Source: Variovorax sp. YR216 (GTDB lineage Bacteria; Pseudomonadota; Gammaproteobacteria; Burkholderiales; Burkholderiaceae_C). Taken from it: a DNA stretch of 64,000 nucleotides. The stretch spans positions 99,328 through 163,327 of the forward strand of contig NZ_FNRO01000016.1 in assembly GCF_900107745.1 (NCBI RefSeq), given 5' to 3'. Of the stretch, positions 8,573 to 17,436 are shown piece by piece. Below the pieces are notes generated by a model. The model saw nothing but the letters and a program-made list of their open reading frames with translations. It had not been told where the DNA came from and did not search any database. How positions within the stretch are numbered: position 1 is the first letter of the stretch; each line of letters begins with the position of its first letter. The position numbers and the translations under genes are program-made.

Positions 8573-9898
8573 TTATTCAGTCTCGTCGAGCAAACGACCA
8601 AGCTTTCCGGTCAGCGCGTTCTCGGCGCGGAAGTAGCCCACGACCGTGGCGATGCTCTGGTGGCCCGTCATGGCCATGGTCTCGGGCAGCGGCATGTTCT
8701 GGCGGCCGGCCTCGGTGACGAAGCCGGCGCGCAGCGAATGCGCAGAAAAGCTTCCTTCCACTCCCGCGAGGGCGCAGCGCTCCCGCACGATGTCGCGCAC
8801 GGCCGCCGCGGCGAGCGGCTCCGCCAGATGCCCGCCGCGCCGGATGCGTCGGAAGATGGGGCCCTCCTGGACGCCCTGCGCCTTGAGCACCGCGAGCCAT
8901 TCCTGCATGGCGGCGGCGGCCGTCCCGACAAGCGGCTTCACATCCTCGGGCCGAAGGTCCCCGCGCTGGTTGGTCTTGGAGTGGGCGAGGGTGTAGACGA
9001 AGGACTCGGCATCGATGCGCTGCAGGTTCTCGAGCGTCGCCGAGGCGATCTCTGATCGCCGGCGCCCGCCCGTGGCCCAGCCGAAGACCAGCAGGGCGCG
9101 ATCGCGCTTGCCCTTCAGGGACTCGTCGCAGGTGGCCAGCAGCAGCTGCAGAGGGTCCTTGGTGAGCGCGCGCTGGCGCTTGGGGCGCGCGCCGCGCTGG
9201 GCGTAGGCGCGGCGGGTGCGGGCGAGGAGTTCGCGCACCAACGGGTCGGCGCACGGATTGGCCATGACCGTGTCCGTGTCGGAGTCCGGCGATCCTGCAG
9301 TTGCGGCGGCTCTGGTTGCGGCCATCTGGTGCGCCTTGGACAACACCGAAATTCGGTGGACCAGCGTATTCAGAGCCGGCGGGCCGAGCCTGGCCTTGTA
9401 GCCACTTCGCACCAGCGCCTCGTCGACGTCCGGTGGCAACTCGGTGACGAGTTTGGTGGACTTGCGCTGCTTGCGCGCCTTGGGCGGATTGGGCGCGTCA
9501 GGCGCGATGGACGAGCGTGCGCCGCCATCGGCTTCCCGAGGGACCGCTTCTTGAGCCTCGTCCGGCCGGCGCGCCGCATGGTCCACGATGAACTGCACCA
9601 CGACGGGCACTGGCACTGGCAGCACGAGCGATGTGCCATAGCGCGCCGCATACCAGGCACACCAGTAGCGCATGGCGGAGTTGTAGGACGTTCGCGTGTT
9701 GGTGGATTCGCCCTGGCGCAGCAGCGCACGCGCCGCGGCCTCGGCCGCCCGCGCGAACTGCTTCGGATCGAGGGCGGCGCTGCGGTCTGCGAGCGTCGCC
9801 AGCGGGTGCACCGCAGCCTCAGCCGGGGCCTCGAGGGCCGCCGTGGCAGACCCTGTGGCCGCACGGGGTCTGGGATTGGGGTGGTGCTGAGAATCCAT
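8573..9898 (-). CDS. Tyrosine-type site-specific recombinase/integrase
   Basis: The product is 441 aa from the ATG at 9898 (MDSQHHPNPR). All catalytic residues of the tyrosine recombinase family are visible: Arg in GGRRRSEI, Lys in HSKTNQ, His and Arg in SAHSLRAGF, His in MTGHQS and the nucleophile Tyr in VVGYFR. The N-terminal core-binding region carries a long Ala/Pro-rich start. It faces away from a kfrA-like gene across a 168-bp gap with two inverted repeats. This integrase-KfrA pairing suggests a plasmid-derived or integrative element. No attachment site was recognised. Confidence 0.92.
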   Translation of the reverse strand: MDSQHHPNPRPRAATGSATAALEAPAEAAVHPLATLADRSAALDPKQFARAAEAAARALLRQGESTNTRTSYNSAMRYWCAWYAARYGTSLVLPVPVPVVVQFIVDHAARRPDEAQEAVPREADGGARSSIAPDAPNPPKARKQRKSTKLVTELPPDVDEALVRSGYKARLGPPALNTLVHRISVLSKAHQMAATRAAATAGSPDSDTDTVMANPCADPLVRELLARTRRAYAQRGARPKRQRALTKDPLQLLLATCDESLKGKRDRALLVFGWATGGRRRSEIASATLENLQRIDAESFVYTLAHSKTNQRGDLRPEDVKPLVGTAAAAMQEWLAVLKAQGVQEGPIFRRIRRGGHLAEPLAAAAVRDIVRERCALAGVEGSFSAHSLRAGFVTEAGRQNMPLPETMAMTGHQSIATVVGYFRAENALTGKLGRLLDETE

Positions 9899-9917
9899 CT
9901 TTAATCCTACATATGAC

Positions 9918-9971
9918 GTATGATTTGCTACATCATACATCGATAGATCACGATAACGTTCTCTTATCGTG
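9918..9971. promoter_or_regulatory. Two inverted repeats with 7-bp spacers between integrase and kfrA-like gene
   Basis: The first repeat is GTATGAT-N7-ATCATAC (9918-9938) and the second is CACGATAA-N7-TTATCGTG (9949-9971). Their centres are 32 bp apart, close to three helical turns. They sit in the divergent promoter region, an AT-rich island in GC-rich DNA, and are the natural candidates for operators of the KfrA-like protein or binding sites of the recombinase. Confidence 0.6.
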
Positions 9972-10066
9972 GGTTAAAAAGGGCGGGGGAAGGGTACGTC
10001 AAATTGAAAAAGTTCGAGGGTGGTTTTTGAGGTTTGCGAACGGCCGATCGGCCTGAAAGGATGCGT

Positions 10067-11137
10067 ATGAGCCAGGTTGCGGAATTCAGGGGGCGCGGGA
10101 TCCAGGAGGCCGATGTCTTTGCGGCCGCGGATGCGCTGCTGGCGGAGGGCAAGCGGCCCACGATCGAGCGCGTGCGCCAACAGATCGGGCGCGGCTCGCC
10201 CAACACGGTGAGCCCGATGCTCGAGAAATGGTTCGCGTCGCTCGGCGAACGGCTCGTGGGCGCGCCAGGTGTTGCTGGTGGCAAAGCTGCCGGCAATGAC
10301 CCGGATGGCATGCCCTTGGGCGTGCGGAACGTGGCCAGGCTCCTCTGGGAAACGGCGCGGCGCGAGGCCGAGGAAGTGCAACGCGGCGAGCTCCAATCGG
10401 TGCGCGACGAACTGCTGGTGCGCGAGGCTGCGTTCGCTGAGGCGCAAGGTGCGCTGGCGCAGCGCGAAGAGGCCTTCAGGCAGGCGCGCGTGAGCCTCGA
10501 TGCGGCGCTGGCGTCCTCGCAGCAGGCGCGCGAGATGCTCGAGCGGCAACTGAAGGACCATGCGATCGAGGCGCACCGGGTGCGCACGGGGCTCGAGGAC
10601 GAGATCCGGCGGTTGACCGCCCTGCTCTCTCAGTCAACCGAAACGCAGGAGCGGATGCGGCGCGAGCACGCCGAAGCCATCGCGGGCAAGGACCAGGACC
10701 TGCGCCGCGCCGAGGAGCGTCACACCGCGCAGGAGCGACGCATGCTCGAAGATGTCGACCGCGCTCGCCAGTCCGCCAAGCAAGCCGAGACCGGGTTTGC
10801 GAGGGAGCAGCACCGGCGGATCCAGAGCGAAGAGGCTGCAGCCCAGACCCTGGAGGCCGGGCGCCGGATGCTGCGTGAGACGCAGCAGGCCGCACAGCAA
10901 CTTGAACGTGAGCTTCGCGAGCGATTGGCCGGGCAGGCCGGCCTGCTGGCAGGGGCCCAGTCTCAAGCCTCTGCGCTGCAGCAGCGCCTCGACGACTTCG
11001 AGCGGCAGTTCGGTGAGGAAAGGAAGGCGCACGAAGACACCCGGGGCTTGCTCGCCGGCGCCCTGGCGGCCGGGCGTAGCTCGGACAAGCCTCCGCGCAA
11101 GACGGCGGTTCGGCGAGGCAAGCCTGCGACACCCTAG
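10067..11137 (+). CDS. kfrA: KfrA-like DNA-binding coiled-coil protein
   Basis: The product is 356 aa from MSQVAEFRGR, the ATG at 10067 that follows GAAAGG. Residues 1-110 match the KfrA N-terminal DNA-binding domain (EADVFAAADALLAEGKRPTI, then VRQQIGRGSPNTV). From about residue 115 to 330 the sequence is a near-continuous coiled coil rich in Q, E, R and A. The tail is short and basic (PPRKTAVRRGK). Known KfrA proteins are plasmid-encoded repressors of their own promoter and help plasmid stability and segregation. A second, partial copy of the last 65 codons lies at about 13.34-13.54 kb. Confidence 0.88.
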   Translation: MSQVAEFRGRGIQEADVFAAADALLAEGKRPTIERVRQQIGRGSPNTVSPMLEKWFASLGERLVGAPGVAGGKAAGNDPDGMPLGVRNVARLLWETARREAEEVQRGELQSVRDELLVREAAFAEAQGALAQREEAFRQARVSLDAALASSQQAREMLERQLKDHAIEAHRVRTGLEDEIRRLTALLSQSTETQERMRREHAEAIAGKDQDLRRAEERHTAQERRMLEDVDRARQSAKQAETGFAREQHRRIQSEEAAAQTLEAGRRMLRETQQAAQQLERELRERLAGQAGLLAGAQSQASALQQRLDDFERQFGEERKAHEDTRGLLAGALAAGRSSDKPPRKTAVRRGKPATP

Positions 11138-11543
11138 CATTCCCGCGAGCCACTAAGTCAATGGCGGGGAGACTATTGCGCGCTCCTTCGCCCCGTCATC
11201 GGTCCCAAGTAATGCGCCGAGCGTTGAGCGGGAGAGTTGGGTTCCATGGGGCGCCGAGCTAGATCGACGAGTGGCGATGTGGCTCCGAGCGACGACAGAT
11301 CTTGAGGTCGCGCTTTCGAACGCCATGTGCATTGTCGGCGCTGCGCTGCGCGGCGTGCCGCCAGCCTGCGCAACTCATCGCCCGCAGTGTGCCCAGGTCG
11401 CAGTCGTTGTGGGCGTTCTCGATCTGCGAGCGCACGTCCTACTCGGCGTGGCCGCCAGTGCGCCCCGGAGCAGGGCCATAGCGAACACCTGCAAGAACTG
11501 AGCGGCGTAGTTCTTCAATCGGAGGACAAGAGATCATCGATCG
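11138..11543. other. Gene remnant region between kfrA-like gene and AAA+ gene
   Basis: About 400 bp with no intact gene. The minus strand reads QFLQVFAMALLRGALAATPS and further GC-rich codons near 11410-11500, but stops break it. I could not name the ancestor. GC content falls sharply at about 11.52 kb, where the foreign AAA+ gene begins. Confidence 0.3.
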
Positions 11544-12779
11544 CTACGTTGAAAACAAGCGCTTGGTCACAGCTTGTGTATGTGGATCCAAAAAGAGCGC
11601 TACGCGAATGCACATGATGTAGCGAGGGTCAATTACTCGATATTCGTTGGTCTTAGGATTCTTGGTCAAAAGAGGACTGTCTCCAGTGGCCATTTCGGAG
11701 AGGATTGTACTTACACCCATGCCACTATCCGTCACAGTATCGGGAAAGAGTTCCCGCAAACGGGCAACGATGGTATTCGAGTCAAATTGATGGCTCTTGA
11801 TCTTACCAATTGCAAAGATTACCTGATTACGACGGGCGATAGAGGTGCGTTTGCTATTAAGGTGCGACTCCATTACTGTATAAGCCTGTCGAAGACCGAT
11901 TTGAAGCCACTCGTGGTCGGCCTTGCGCAGCATTTCCGCTGTGAACCCTCCTTTATGGTCATCCATCACATAGGCGAGCTTTTCGCAGTATTCGTGGACG
12001 CGCTGAGGTACGCCCAAGGTTATATGATGCGCATGCAGCGCGATTGATTGCAAGTCTGCGGGGCTGAGTTTGAATCCTAGCAAGTGGAAGCCTCGCTTCA
12101 CAAGCGTAGTTACCTGAGCCAGGTCCATTCCAGAAACTTTTGGCAGCTCCTCGATTCTATTGGCCACCGACTCCATGTTTTTGGTTTTCGCGAAATATTC
12201 AAGTGTCCCATTGGGTATCCCTACGATGAGGAGCTTGATCCTAAATGCGGCATACCGAGAGTCGTCGAGCAGGATGATGATGTCTGCCAATTCATCCATC
12301 AACTCGGTTGATTTGAAGATTGATTCGAGGTTATCCATAACCAAGACTGCAGTCTTGTTGCCTGCACGGCTACGAAAGGCTGCAAACGCCTCAAACAGAG
12401 GCTCTTCCGGAAGTAATGTGAACTGATTCTGATGAGTCAGTTTTCCCTCGGCGACGACCGCTTTTACCGATGCCTCCTTATTCTCGGTATAGCCCGTTCT
12501 TTTCGGAGTTCCGCCAGGGATTAGCGATGCCCGAATTTCATTCGTCACTGATTTGAAGCGGGACGCGTTTGCGCAATTGGCGACCGCATAGTGAACTCCA
12601 TCTTGCTCGAGAACTTTCTTGTACATCCAGGATTTCCCGTTTCCGCTCTCTCCGAAAATCAGCGAATGCATGCTTCCGGCTATCGAGCGAGAAACCGCAC
12701 GCTCCAAATCGAGTCTTGGGACATACATGTCATGATTAACGTCTGAGCGCCGAGGGGTGAAAACCGCTGTGATTTCCAT
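11544..12779 (-). CDS. AAA+/P-loop ATPase, probable conflict protein
   Basis: The product is 411 aa from the ATG at 12779, directly behind GGAGAAGG. It has Walker A GESGNGKS at residues 43-50 and a Walker B strand AVLVMDNLE at about 144-152. After the ATPase core comes an ORC/STAND-like helical region, and the last 100 residues look like a winged helix. No effector domain is visible. Codon use is clearly AT-richer than the surroundings, a sign of recent transfer. The gene stands alone, with palindromes in its promoter and kfrA tail sequence on both sides. Role in defence is inferred from family and context. Confidence 0.75.
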   Translation of the reverse strand: MEITAVFTPRRSDVNHDMYVPRLDLERAVSRSIAGSMHSLIFGESGNGKSWMYKKVLEQDGVHYAVANCANASRFKSVTNEIRASLIPGGTPKRTGYTENKEASVKAVVAEGKLTHQNQFTLLPEEPLFEAFAAFRSRAGNKTAVLVMDNLESIFKSTELMDELADIIILLDDSRYAAFRIKLLIVGIPNGTLEYFAKTKNMESVANRIEELPKVSGMDLAQVTTLVKRGFHLLGFKLSPADLQSIALHAHHITLGVPQRVHEYCEKLAYVMDDHKGGFTAEMLRKADHEWLQIGLRQAYTVMESHLNSKRTSIARRNQVIFAIGKIKSHQFDSNTIVARLRELFPDTVTDSGMGVSTILSEMATGDSPLLTKNPKTNEYRVIDPRYIMCIRVALFLDPHTQAVTKRLFST

Positions 12780-12820
12780 TTTTTCCTTCTCCAATCTAAA
12801 TATAATTTCTGATTTCGCGC

Positions 12821-12841
12821 ATAGCGCTATTCGTATAGCGC
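12821..12841. promoter_or_regulatory. Overlapping palindromes upstream of the AAA+ gene
   Basis: ATAGCGCTAT (12821-12830) is a perfect palindrome and overlaps a second inverted repeat GCGCTAT-TCGT-ATAGCGC (12824-12841). They lie 40-60 bp before the AAA+ start, next to an AT-rich segment with a possible -10 box (TATATT on the minus strand). They look like an operator, possibly for the gene's own C-terminal winged helix. Confidence 0.5.
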
Positions 12842-13329
12842 GCCCTTTTGTGGGAAGTTTGTAGTTAAGAACATCAATAACGTGAGGCGTGAATGTCCGC
12901 TGGCTGCATAGGTGCGGAAAGGTGCCGGGACCACTGGAGTGCCGACCAAGTATCGCCGTTCAGTTCCCCATCGCGCACAACGCGTTGCTTCCGCCCCACG
13001 ATGAATTCAAGTTGGCTCGGTCTCCGACTTTGCGAGGTAACTCGTGCAGACTGACAACAACCCACAGCAACGAGTCTGCAGCAAGGTTTCGAGTTGCCGG
13101 CTACCTTTCGGCGTCAGTGGCCTCTCCAAGGCCTATACGAAGCAATCGCTGACCGGAAGGATCTGAGGGCGAATTTCATGCACTTGTCCAGGCGCAAAAT
13201 GCGCCTCTCGCAGGGCATCCAGGAAAAGTGCAGGTCGCCCTACGTCACAACTTCGATCGGTCGACCATCAGGCTCTAATGAGATCCTGTGGGCATGCGCG
13301 AAGACGCTGGTTCCAAATCTAGCCGCAGG

Positions 13330-13543
13330 TGTTTCGAGCCTGCTGGCAGGGGCCCAGTCGCAAGCCTCAGCGTTGCAGCAGCGCCTCGAAGACCTGGAGC
13401 GGCAGCTCGGTGAGGAAAGGAAGGCGCACGAAGACACGCGGGGCTTGCTCGCTGGTGCCCTGGCGGACGTGCGCGGCGCCGAGACGCCGCCACGCAAGGC
13501 GACGGTTCGACGTGGAAAGGGGGCGCCGTCGTCGTCGGAGTGA
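13330..13543 (+). pseudogene. Second, partial copy of the kfrA-like 3' end
   Basis: The frame from about 13340 reads LLAGAQSQASALQQRLEDLE and continues through ERKAHEDTRGLLAGALA to RKATVRRGKG and a stop at 13543. It aligns without gaps to the last 65 codons of the kfrA-like gene at 10.94-11.13 kb, with scattered third-base and some amino-acid differences. The N-terminal DNA-binding domain is absent; the codons before it (from 13094) are unrelated. This is a tail left by an old duplication or by recombination between two kfrA alleles, with the AAA+ gene between the two tails. Confidence 0.8.
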
Positions 13544-14099
13544 AGGAGAGGGTTTTGCAGCTCGATTGGCTCCACGCCGACATCAGTTTTCAGATCTGGC
13601 CTGGAAGACTCAGTACGGGGACGCGCAAGATGTTCGGGATCACGCAGCAGAGGCTTGCGAAACTGCACCAGGGGGCGGCCAGGGCCTGGGCGCAATCGCA
13701 GCTCCTGGACCCGTCTTGGGGCTCCCAGGCGCCTGCACGATGCCCCTCGGGCGCAGCGACTCTTTTCGGCCCTCGGACGGCCACGAGCTGCCGACGACGA
13801 CTGCGCTGCTTCCTGACATTTCACCTAGCCATGCTTGCGCCATCGGCAACCAAGAGATGGCGCCCGAAAGGTGGCCTGTTGGAAGGAGCCAGGGACCAAG
13901 GGGCACGGGTCACTGAAGACGATTGTGACGCCGTGCCTGGCCGAGGCCGTTCGAGACCAGGTTCTCGGGAGCGACGCGTGCAAGCCATGGGCCAGCAGTC
14001 CAACAGGCTTCGATGCCGGCAGCCGTTCCCGGCTTCCCGGCGTCGGCGCCGCAAGCTATCGTCACCGAGCGGCGCGTTTGGCTCCTGGCCCGAAGCAGG
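13544..14099. other. Non-coding or degenerate stretch
   Basis: About 550 bp between the kfrA tail and the TIR gene. Several frames stay open because of high GC but none shows a family signature or a ribosome site. Read as decayed sequence. Confidence 0.3.
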
Positions 14100-15752
14100 C
14101 TATAAAAGATCACTATCCGGCGCCAGCAGAAGACTGAGTAGCTCGGCTTGGAATCCGTGAGTCCGAGTGCGGCGGAGGAGGTGTTTCGCCAGGCCCGGTC
14201 CATGAGCTTCCCGCCATTCGAGGCAGGCTGACCAGAAGGCGTGATAGGTCTTGAACTCTTGCGAGTCCAGTCGGGTGTAGGTGGAGAAGATCGAGCAGCA
14301 GCGTTCTCCGAGCCGCTTGAATTCCTGAGGCTGTCGCCCGATGAGAATCCCGAGGCCCAGGATCGGGAGCAGATGATCGATGAAGTACTCCGCGAAGCTG
14401 GTCAGAGGTGCTCCGTCATGACGCTCACTGGTCTCGATGAGGTCACGCTCGGCATGCACGATGCTATCCAGCACATCCTCGAGCTCGGCGGAAGTCGCCG
14501 TCTCGAACTCCTGAGCGAGCAGCGCATTTAATTTCCTGTGGAGCAGTTCCACGTCGATCATCTGCATCCCGATCCGCGCGTCGAATGTGTTCAGCTTGAT
14601 CTGCTTTTCCCCCGCTTCGCGTACCTGGGAGGTCAGCACGCGAAGCCAGTGCAACTCGAGCTCGAGGCGGTACTTGAGAGGCAGATCCTCGGGCTCCATC
14701 TGGCGGCGGGTATCGACGCGCATGCGGACATCGGGGCCGATGTGAGCGAGCGCCTCCCGCGGAGGAGCCCCGTCGGACAGAAGCAGCGCAGCTTCCAATC
14801 CTGGCAATTGTCCGGGCCACGCCTGAGAGCCGGAGCCATCCGCCTCCGGAATGAAAAGTTGAATCAGCGACCAGTCCGGCTCCCGCTTCAGGCTCCAATT
14901 CAGCAGCCGGTTCGCCCGTCGCCGTCCGGCACCGGACAACATTGCTTTCAGCATGTACATGCCCTCGGCTCTCGCATCGACGCGTCCGGCGCCCACCAGA
15001 CAGCCACAGAGTGCCGACAGCAGGGCGACATCTTCGGGTGTGCGGTCCACCGACGCCTCGGAGAGATGCCGCTCCAACTCACGCAAGCCGAAGCTTTGGT
15101 ACTGAAAGTCGTGCTCTTCCTCATTGCCTTCCATCCAAGCGAGCGCGGCCGATGCCACACGAAGCCGATGGGATTCCGCAAATCGTCCTGTGATCTCCGC
15201 TGGAAGGTCGGGCGACAAGGAGAGGTCCGCCGTCTCGACGGGACGACGCCGATAACCATCAATCGAGCGGCGTAGTCGCGCAATGCAGCGCGCGCGGGAC
15301 AAGGGCGCGACGGAGCTGTGAGGCAACAATTCCCTGTTGAGACCTCCAACGCGGCTGGCGAAAAGCGTTACCTCGGCCTCGAGCCGTCTCTCAGGGTCGG
15401 CGAGCGCCGAACCGAGCTCCTCGGGCAGCGACCAGGTGCGCAACAATTCGAGCGCGTCGGAGGGCCCGTAAACGAAGAGGCACTTGATACCAAAGAGCTG
15501 TTCACTGCGCAAAGCGGTCAGCATCTCCAATACCGTCCAAGGCGAGGGCGCGAGGCCAGGCGAGATGTAGGCGATCGTGACTCGCGATTCCGCGTGCGCC
15601 TTTTGGATCAAGGGGAACAGTTGCCGGTCCAGCAGCGGTCGGTTCTGGTCAAACCAGACGGTGCAGCCACAGGCCACCAGTTGGTCGCGTAACTCATGCG
15701 CGTTGTCGCCGATCCGGTGGGACAAGAAAACGTCGTAGGGGAAATGCTTCAT
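14100..15752 (-). CDS. TIR-domain protein with C-terminal helical region
   Basis: The product is 550 aa from the ATG at 15752 (MKHFPYDVFLSHRIGDN). An N-terminal TIR domain covers residues 4-140: strand YDVFLSH, the helix-strand LVACGCTVWFD, and PWTVLEM, whose Glu76 aligns with the NADase catalytic Glu. The remaining 400 residues are mostly helical with no motif I can name. Bacterial TIR domains cleave NAD or make NAD-derived signals. The gene stands alone and faces decayed DNA on both sides, but the frame is intact. A role in abortive defence is inferred. Confidence 0.82.
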   Translation of the reverse strand: MKHFPYDVFLSHRIGDNAHELRDQLVACGCTVWFDQNRPLLDRQLFPLIQKAHAESRVTIAYISPGLAPSPWTVLEMLTALRSEQLFGIKCLFVYGPSDALELLRTWSLPEELGSALADPERRLEAEVTLFASRVGGLNRELLPHSSVAPLSRARCIARLRRSIDGYRRRPVETADLSLSPDLPAEITGRFAESHRLRVASAALAWMEGNEEEHDFQYQSFGLRELERHLSEASVDRTPEDVALLSALCGCLVGAGRVDARAEGMYMLKAMLSGAGRRRANRLLNWSLKREPDWSLIQLFIPEADGSGSQAWPGQLPGLEAALLLSDGAPPREALAHIGPDVRMRVDTRRQMEPEDLPLKYRLELELHWLRVLTSQVREAGEKQIKLNTFDARIGMQMIDVELLHRKLNALLAQEFETATSAELEDVLDSIVHAERDLIETSERHDGAPLTSFAEYFIDHLLPILGLGILIGRQPQEFKRLGERCCSIFSTYTRLDSQEFKTYHAFWSACLEWREAHGPGLAKHLLRRTRTHGFQAELLSLLLAPDSDLL

Positions 15753-15798
15753 GGGCGCGGCCTTCCCTGCTTCGGACAGAGGATACGCCAGGGACACT

Positions 15799-16003
15799 GG
15801 AGGCGATAGCCGATCCCTCCGACACCAATTGGCAGCGCGATCTTTCGATCAGCTACAACGAGCTCGGCGATGTGGCGGTGGCCGCGGGCCGACTCGACGC
15901 CGCGCGCAAGGCCTACGAGCAGGGACTTGCGATTCGCGAGCGGCTGGCCAAGGCCGATCGCTCCAAAACTGGGTGGCAGCGCGATCTATCGGTCACGGAC
16001 GCG
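15799..16003 (+). pseudogene. TPR-repeat fragment of a larger protein
   Basis: The frame reads NWQRDLSISYNELGDVA, then AAGRLDAARKAYEQGLAIRE and GWQRDLSVT. These are one and a half tetratricopeptide repeats of the NWQRDLS type found in large TIR- or CHAT-linked TPR proteins. There is no start codon or effector domain. The frame passes straight into resolvase sequence at about 16004. Confidence 0.7.
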
Positions 16004-16246
16004 ATTGCGAAGGCGACGCGGGACGCCGTGCTGGCCTTCATGGCGGCCCAGGGCGAGGCGGACTACCTGAACCGACGCGAGATGCAGCGCCGGGGCATCG
16101 AGGTTGCAAAGGGCGACCCGAGCAAGTACCAAGGTCGGCCAAGGACGTACAGCGCCCAGGAGGTGGCCGGGTTGCGGGCGGAGCACTTCGGGAGGGCCGC
16201 CAGCACGGCCAGCCGGCTGTGCGCCGAGGTACGAGAGGCGGCCTGA
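16004..16246 (+). pseudogene. C-terminal fragment of a serine resolvase/invertase
   Basis: From ATRDAVLAFMAAQGEADYLN through RRGIEVAKG to KYQGRPRTYSAQEVAGLRAE the sequence matches the long helix and HTH DNA-binding end of Tn3-type serine recombinases. The catalytic N-terminal domain with its Ser is missing; it has been replaced in frame by the TPR fragment. It is probably not functional. Confidence 0.75.
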
Positions 16247-16610
16247 TGCTGTTCGCCAAGGTCGCAGCTCCCGATACGGGCCGCGATCCTCGCGGGCATC
16301 GTGCTGCTGTGCGACGGCGTCGACTTCATGGAGAGGTCCGGACTGTTCAACGCCTTCGCGGCGCGCGATGCGGCCGCCCGAAGGGCATCAACGCGGTGAT
16401 CGTGAACGGCGAGATCACCTGGCAGCATGGCGCCCACAGCGGCGCGCGCAACGGTCGCGCGCGACGCGGGCGAAGAGTTCGCCTACGTGCTCTCGGGCGA
16501 GATCGCCGCGCACTTCGACAACGGCGACGTGGTGCATCTGGGGCGCGGCGACTTCCTTGACCCCAAGGCGTTGGACGCCTTCTGCAGCAGGTTGCGATTG
16601 AACATCAAGC
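16246..16610 (+). pseudogene. Fragments of an N-acyl-D-amino-acid deacylase end and a cupin regulator
   Basis: In one frame GINAVIVNGEITWQHGAHSG, then ARNGR (about 16386-16465) matches the C-terminus of D-aminoacylase/amidohydrolase proteins. In the next frame RDAGEEFAYVLSGEIAAHFD, then NGDVVHLGRGDFL (16456-16555) is a cupin domain of the XRE-cupin regulator type. Neither piece has a start or a full domain. They may come from one catabolic locus whose middle has been lost. Confidence 0.6.
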
Positions 16611-16833
16611 AAGGCGGTCACCGACCACCAGCGGACTTCCTCAGCAGCTCGGCGATGCCCGCGTCAAGTTCCGAGGCGTTGATTTCGACTCTCGCATTGA
16701 CGTCGACCGCGGAGCGGTCGCCGTCGCTCCTCGGATTCACCGCCTTCGCGCGCCAGCGATAGTAGAGAGCGGTCGGCATCGGTACAGCCCCCCACAGGGC
16801 ATTTGCTGGTCTACCGCGACTACGATTGCGGGG

Positions 16834-17436
16834 ATGACAACTAACTCCACCCCCGGCAAGCTCCACTGGAACTACTTTCTAGCTCTTGAGAGGGACATGG
16901 AAGTGCTGTCACGTTACGTGGAGTTCGACGAGCGAAACCTCGGAGTTTTCTCCATCGAACTTGCGCATCTTCTGTTCGCTGCGGCATCCGAGGTGGACGT
17001 GGTCGCCAAGCTGCTCTGCGAATGCGTCGCGCCGGGATCGGGACCGGGAAACATTGATGGCTACAAGGCCGTCTTGCTCGCGGCGATCCCGGACTTGCCA
17101 GATGCAGGAATCGCAGTGCCGCGTTACGGCATGACGTTCAAGCCTTGGTCTAGCTGGGGGCTTCCAAGTCGGTCCAATCCTGAATGGTGGAGGAGCTACA
17201 ACAACGTCAAGCACGAGCGCGATGGCTACTTTCATGAAGCTACGTTGAAGCACGCCTTGAATGCGTTAGGCGGCCTGCTGATACTGACGTACCACCTCTA
17301 CTCGCGGAAGCTTGGTCCGCCGGGCACCGCCTTGTCACCAAAGGTCACTACACAACAGTTGCTGCCGGATTCCACGCTGCTTCGCCTCGATGGAAATTTC
17401 TACATTTCCTATCTCGTGATGGGTGGACCGAGTTAG
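16834..17436 (+). CDS. Uncharacterised 200-aa protein, HEPN-like
   Basis: The product starts MTTNSTPGKLHWNYFLALER at 16834. It is mostly helical, with a central block WWRSYNNVKHERDGYF near residue 122 and a hydrophobic stretch LGGLLILTYHLYSRKL after it. The NVKH-type signature and all-helical layout recall HEPN-fold proteins (nucleotidyltransferase or RNase partners), but the RxxxxH catalytic motif is not clear. No partner gene is adjacent. Its 3' end overlaps by 4 nt the convergent TIR relic. Confidence 0.6.
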   Translation: MTTNSTPGKLHWNYFLALERDMEVLSRYVEFDERNLGVFSIELAHLLFAAASEVDVVAKLLCECVAPGSGPGNIDGYKAVLLAAIPDLPDAGIAVPRYGMTFKPWSSWGLPSRSNPEWWRSYNNVKHERDGYFHEATLKHALNALGGLLILTYHLYSRKLGPPGTALSPKVTTQQLLPDSTLLRLDGNFYISYLVMGGPS

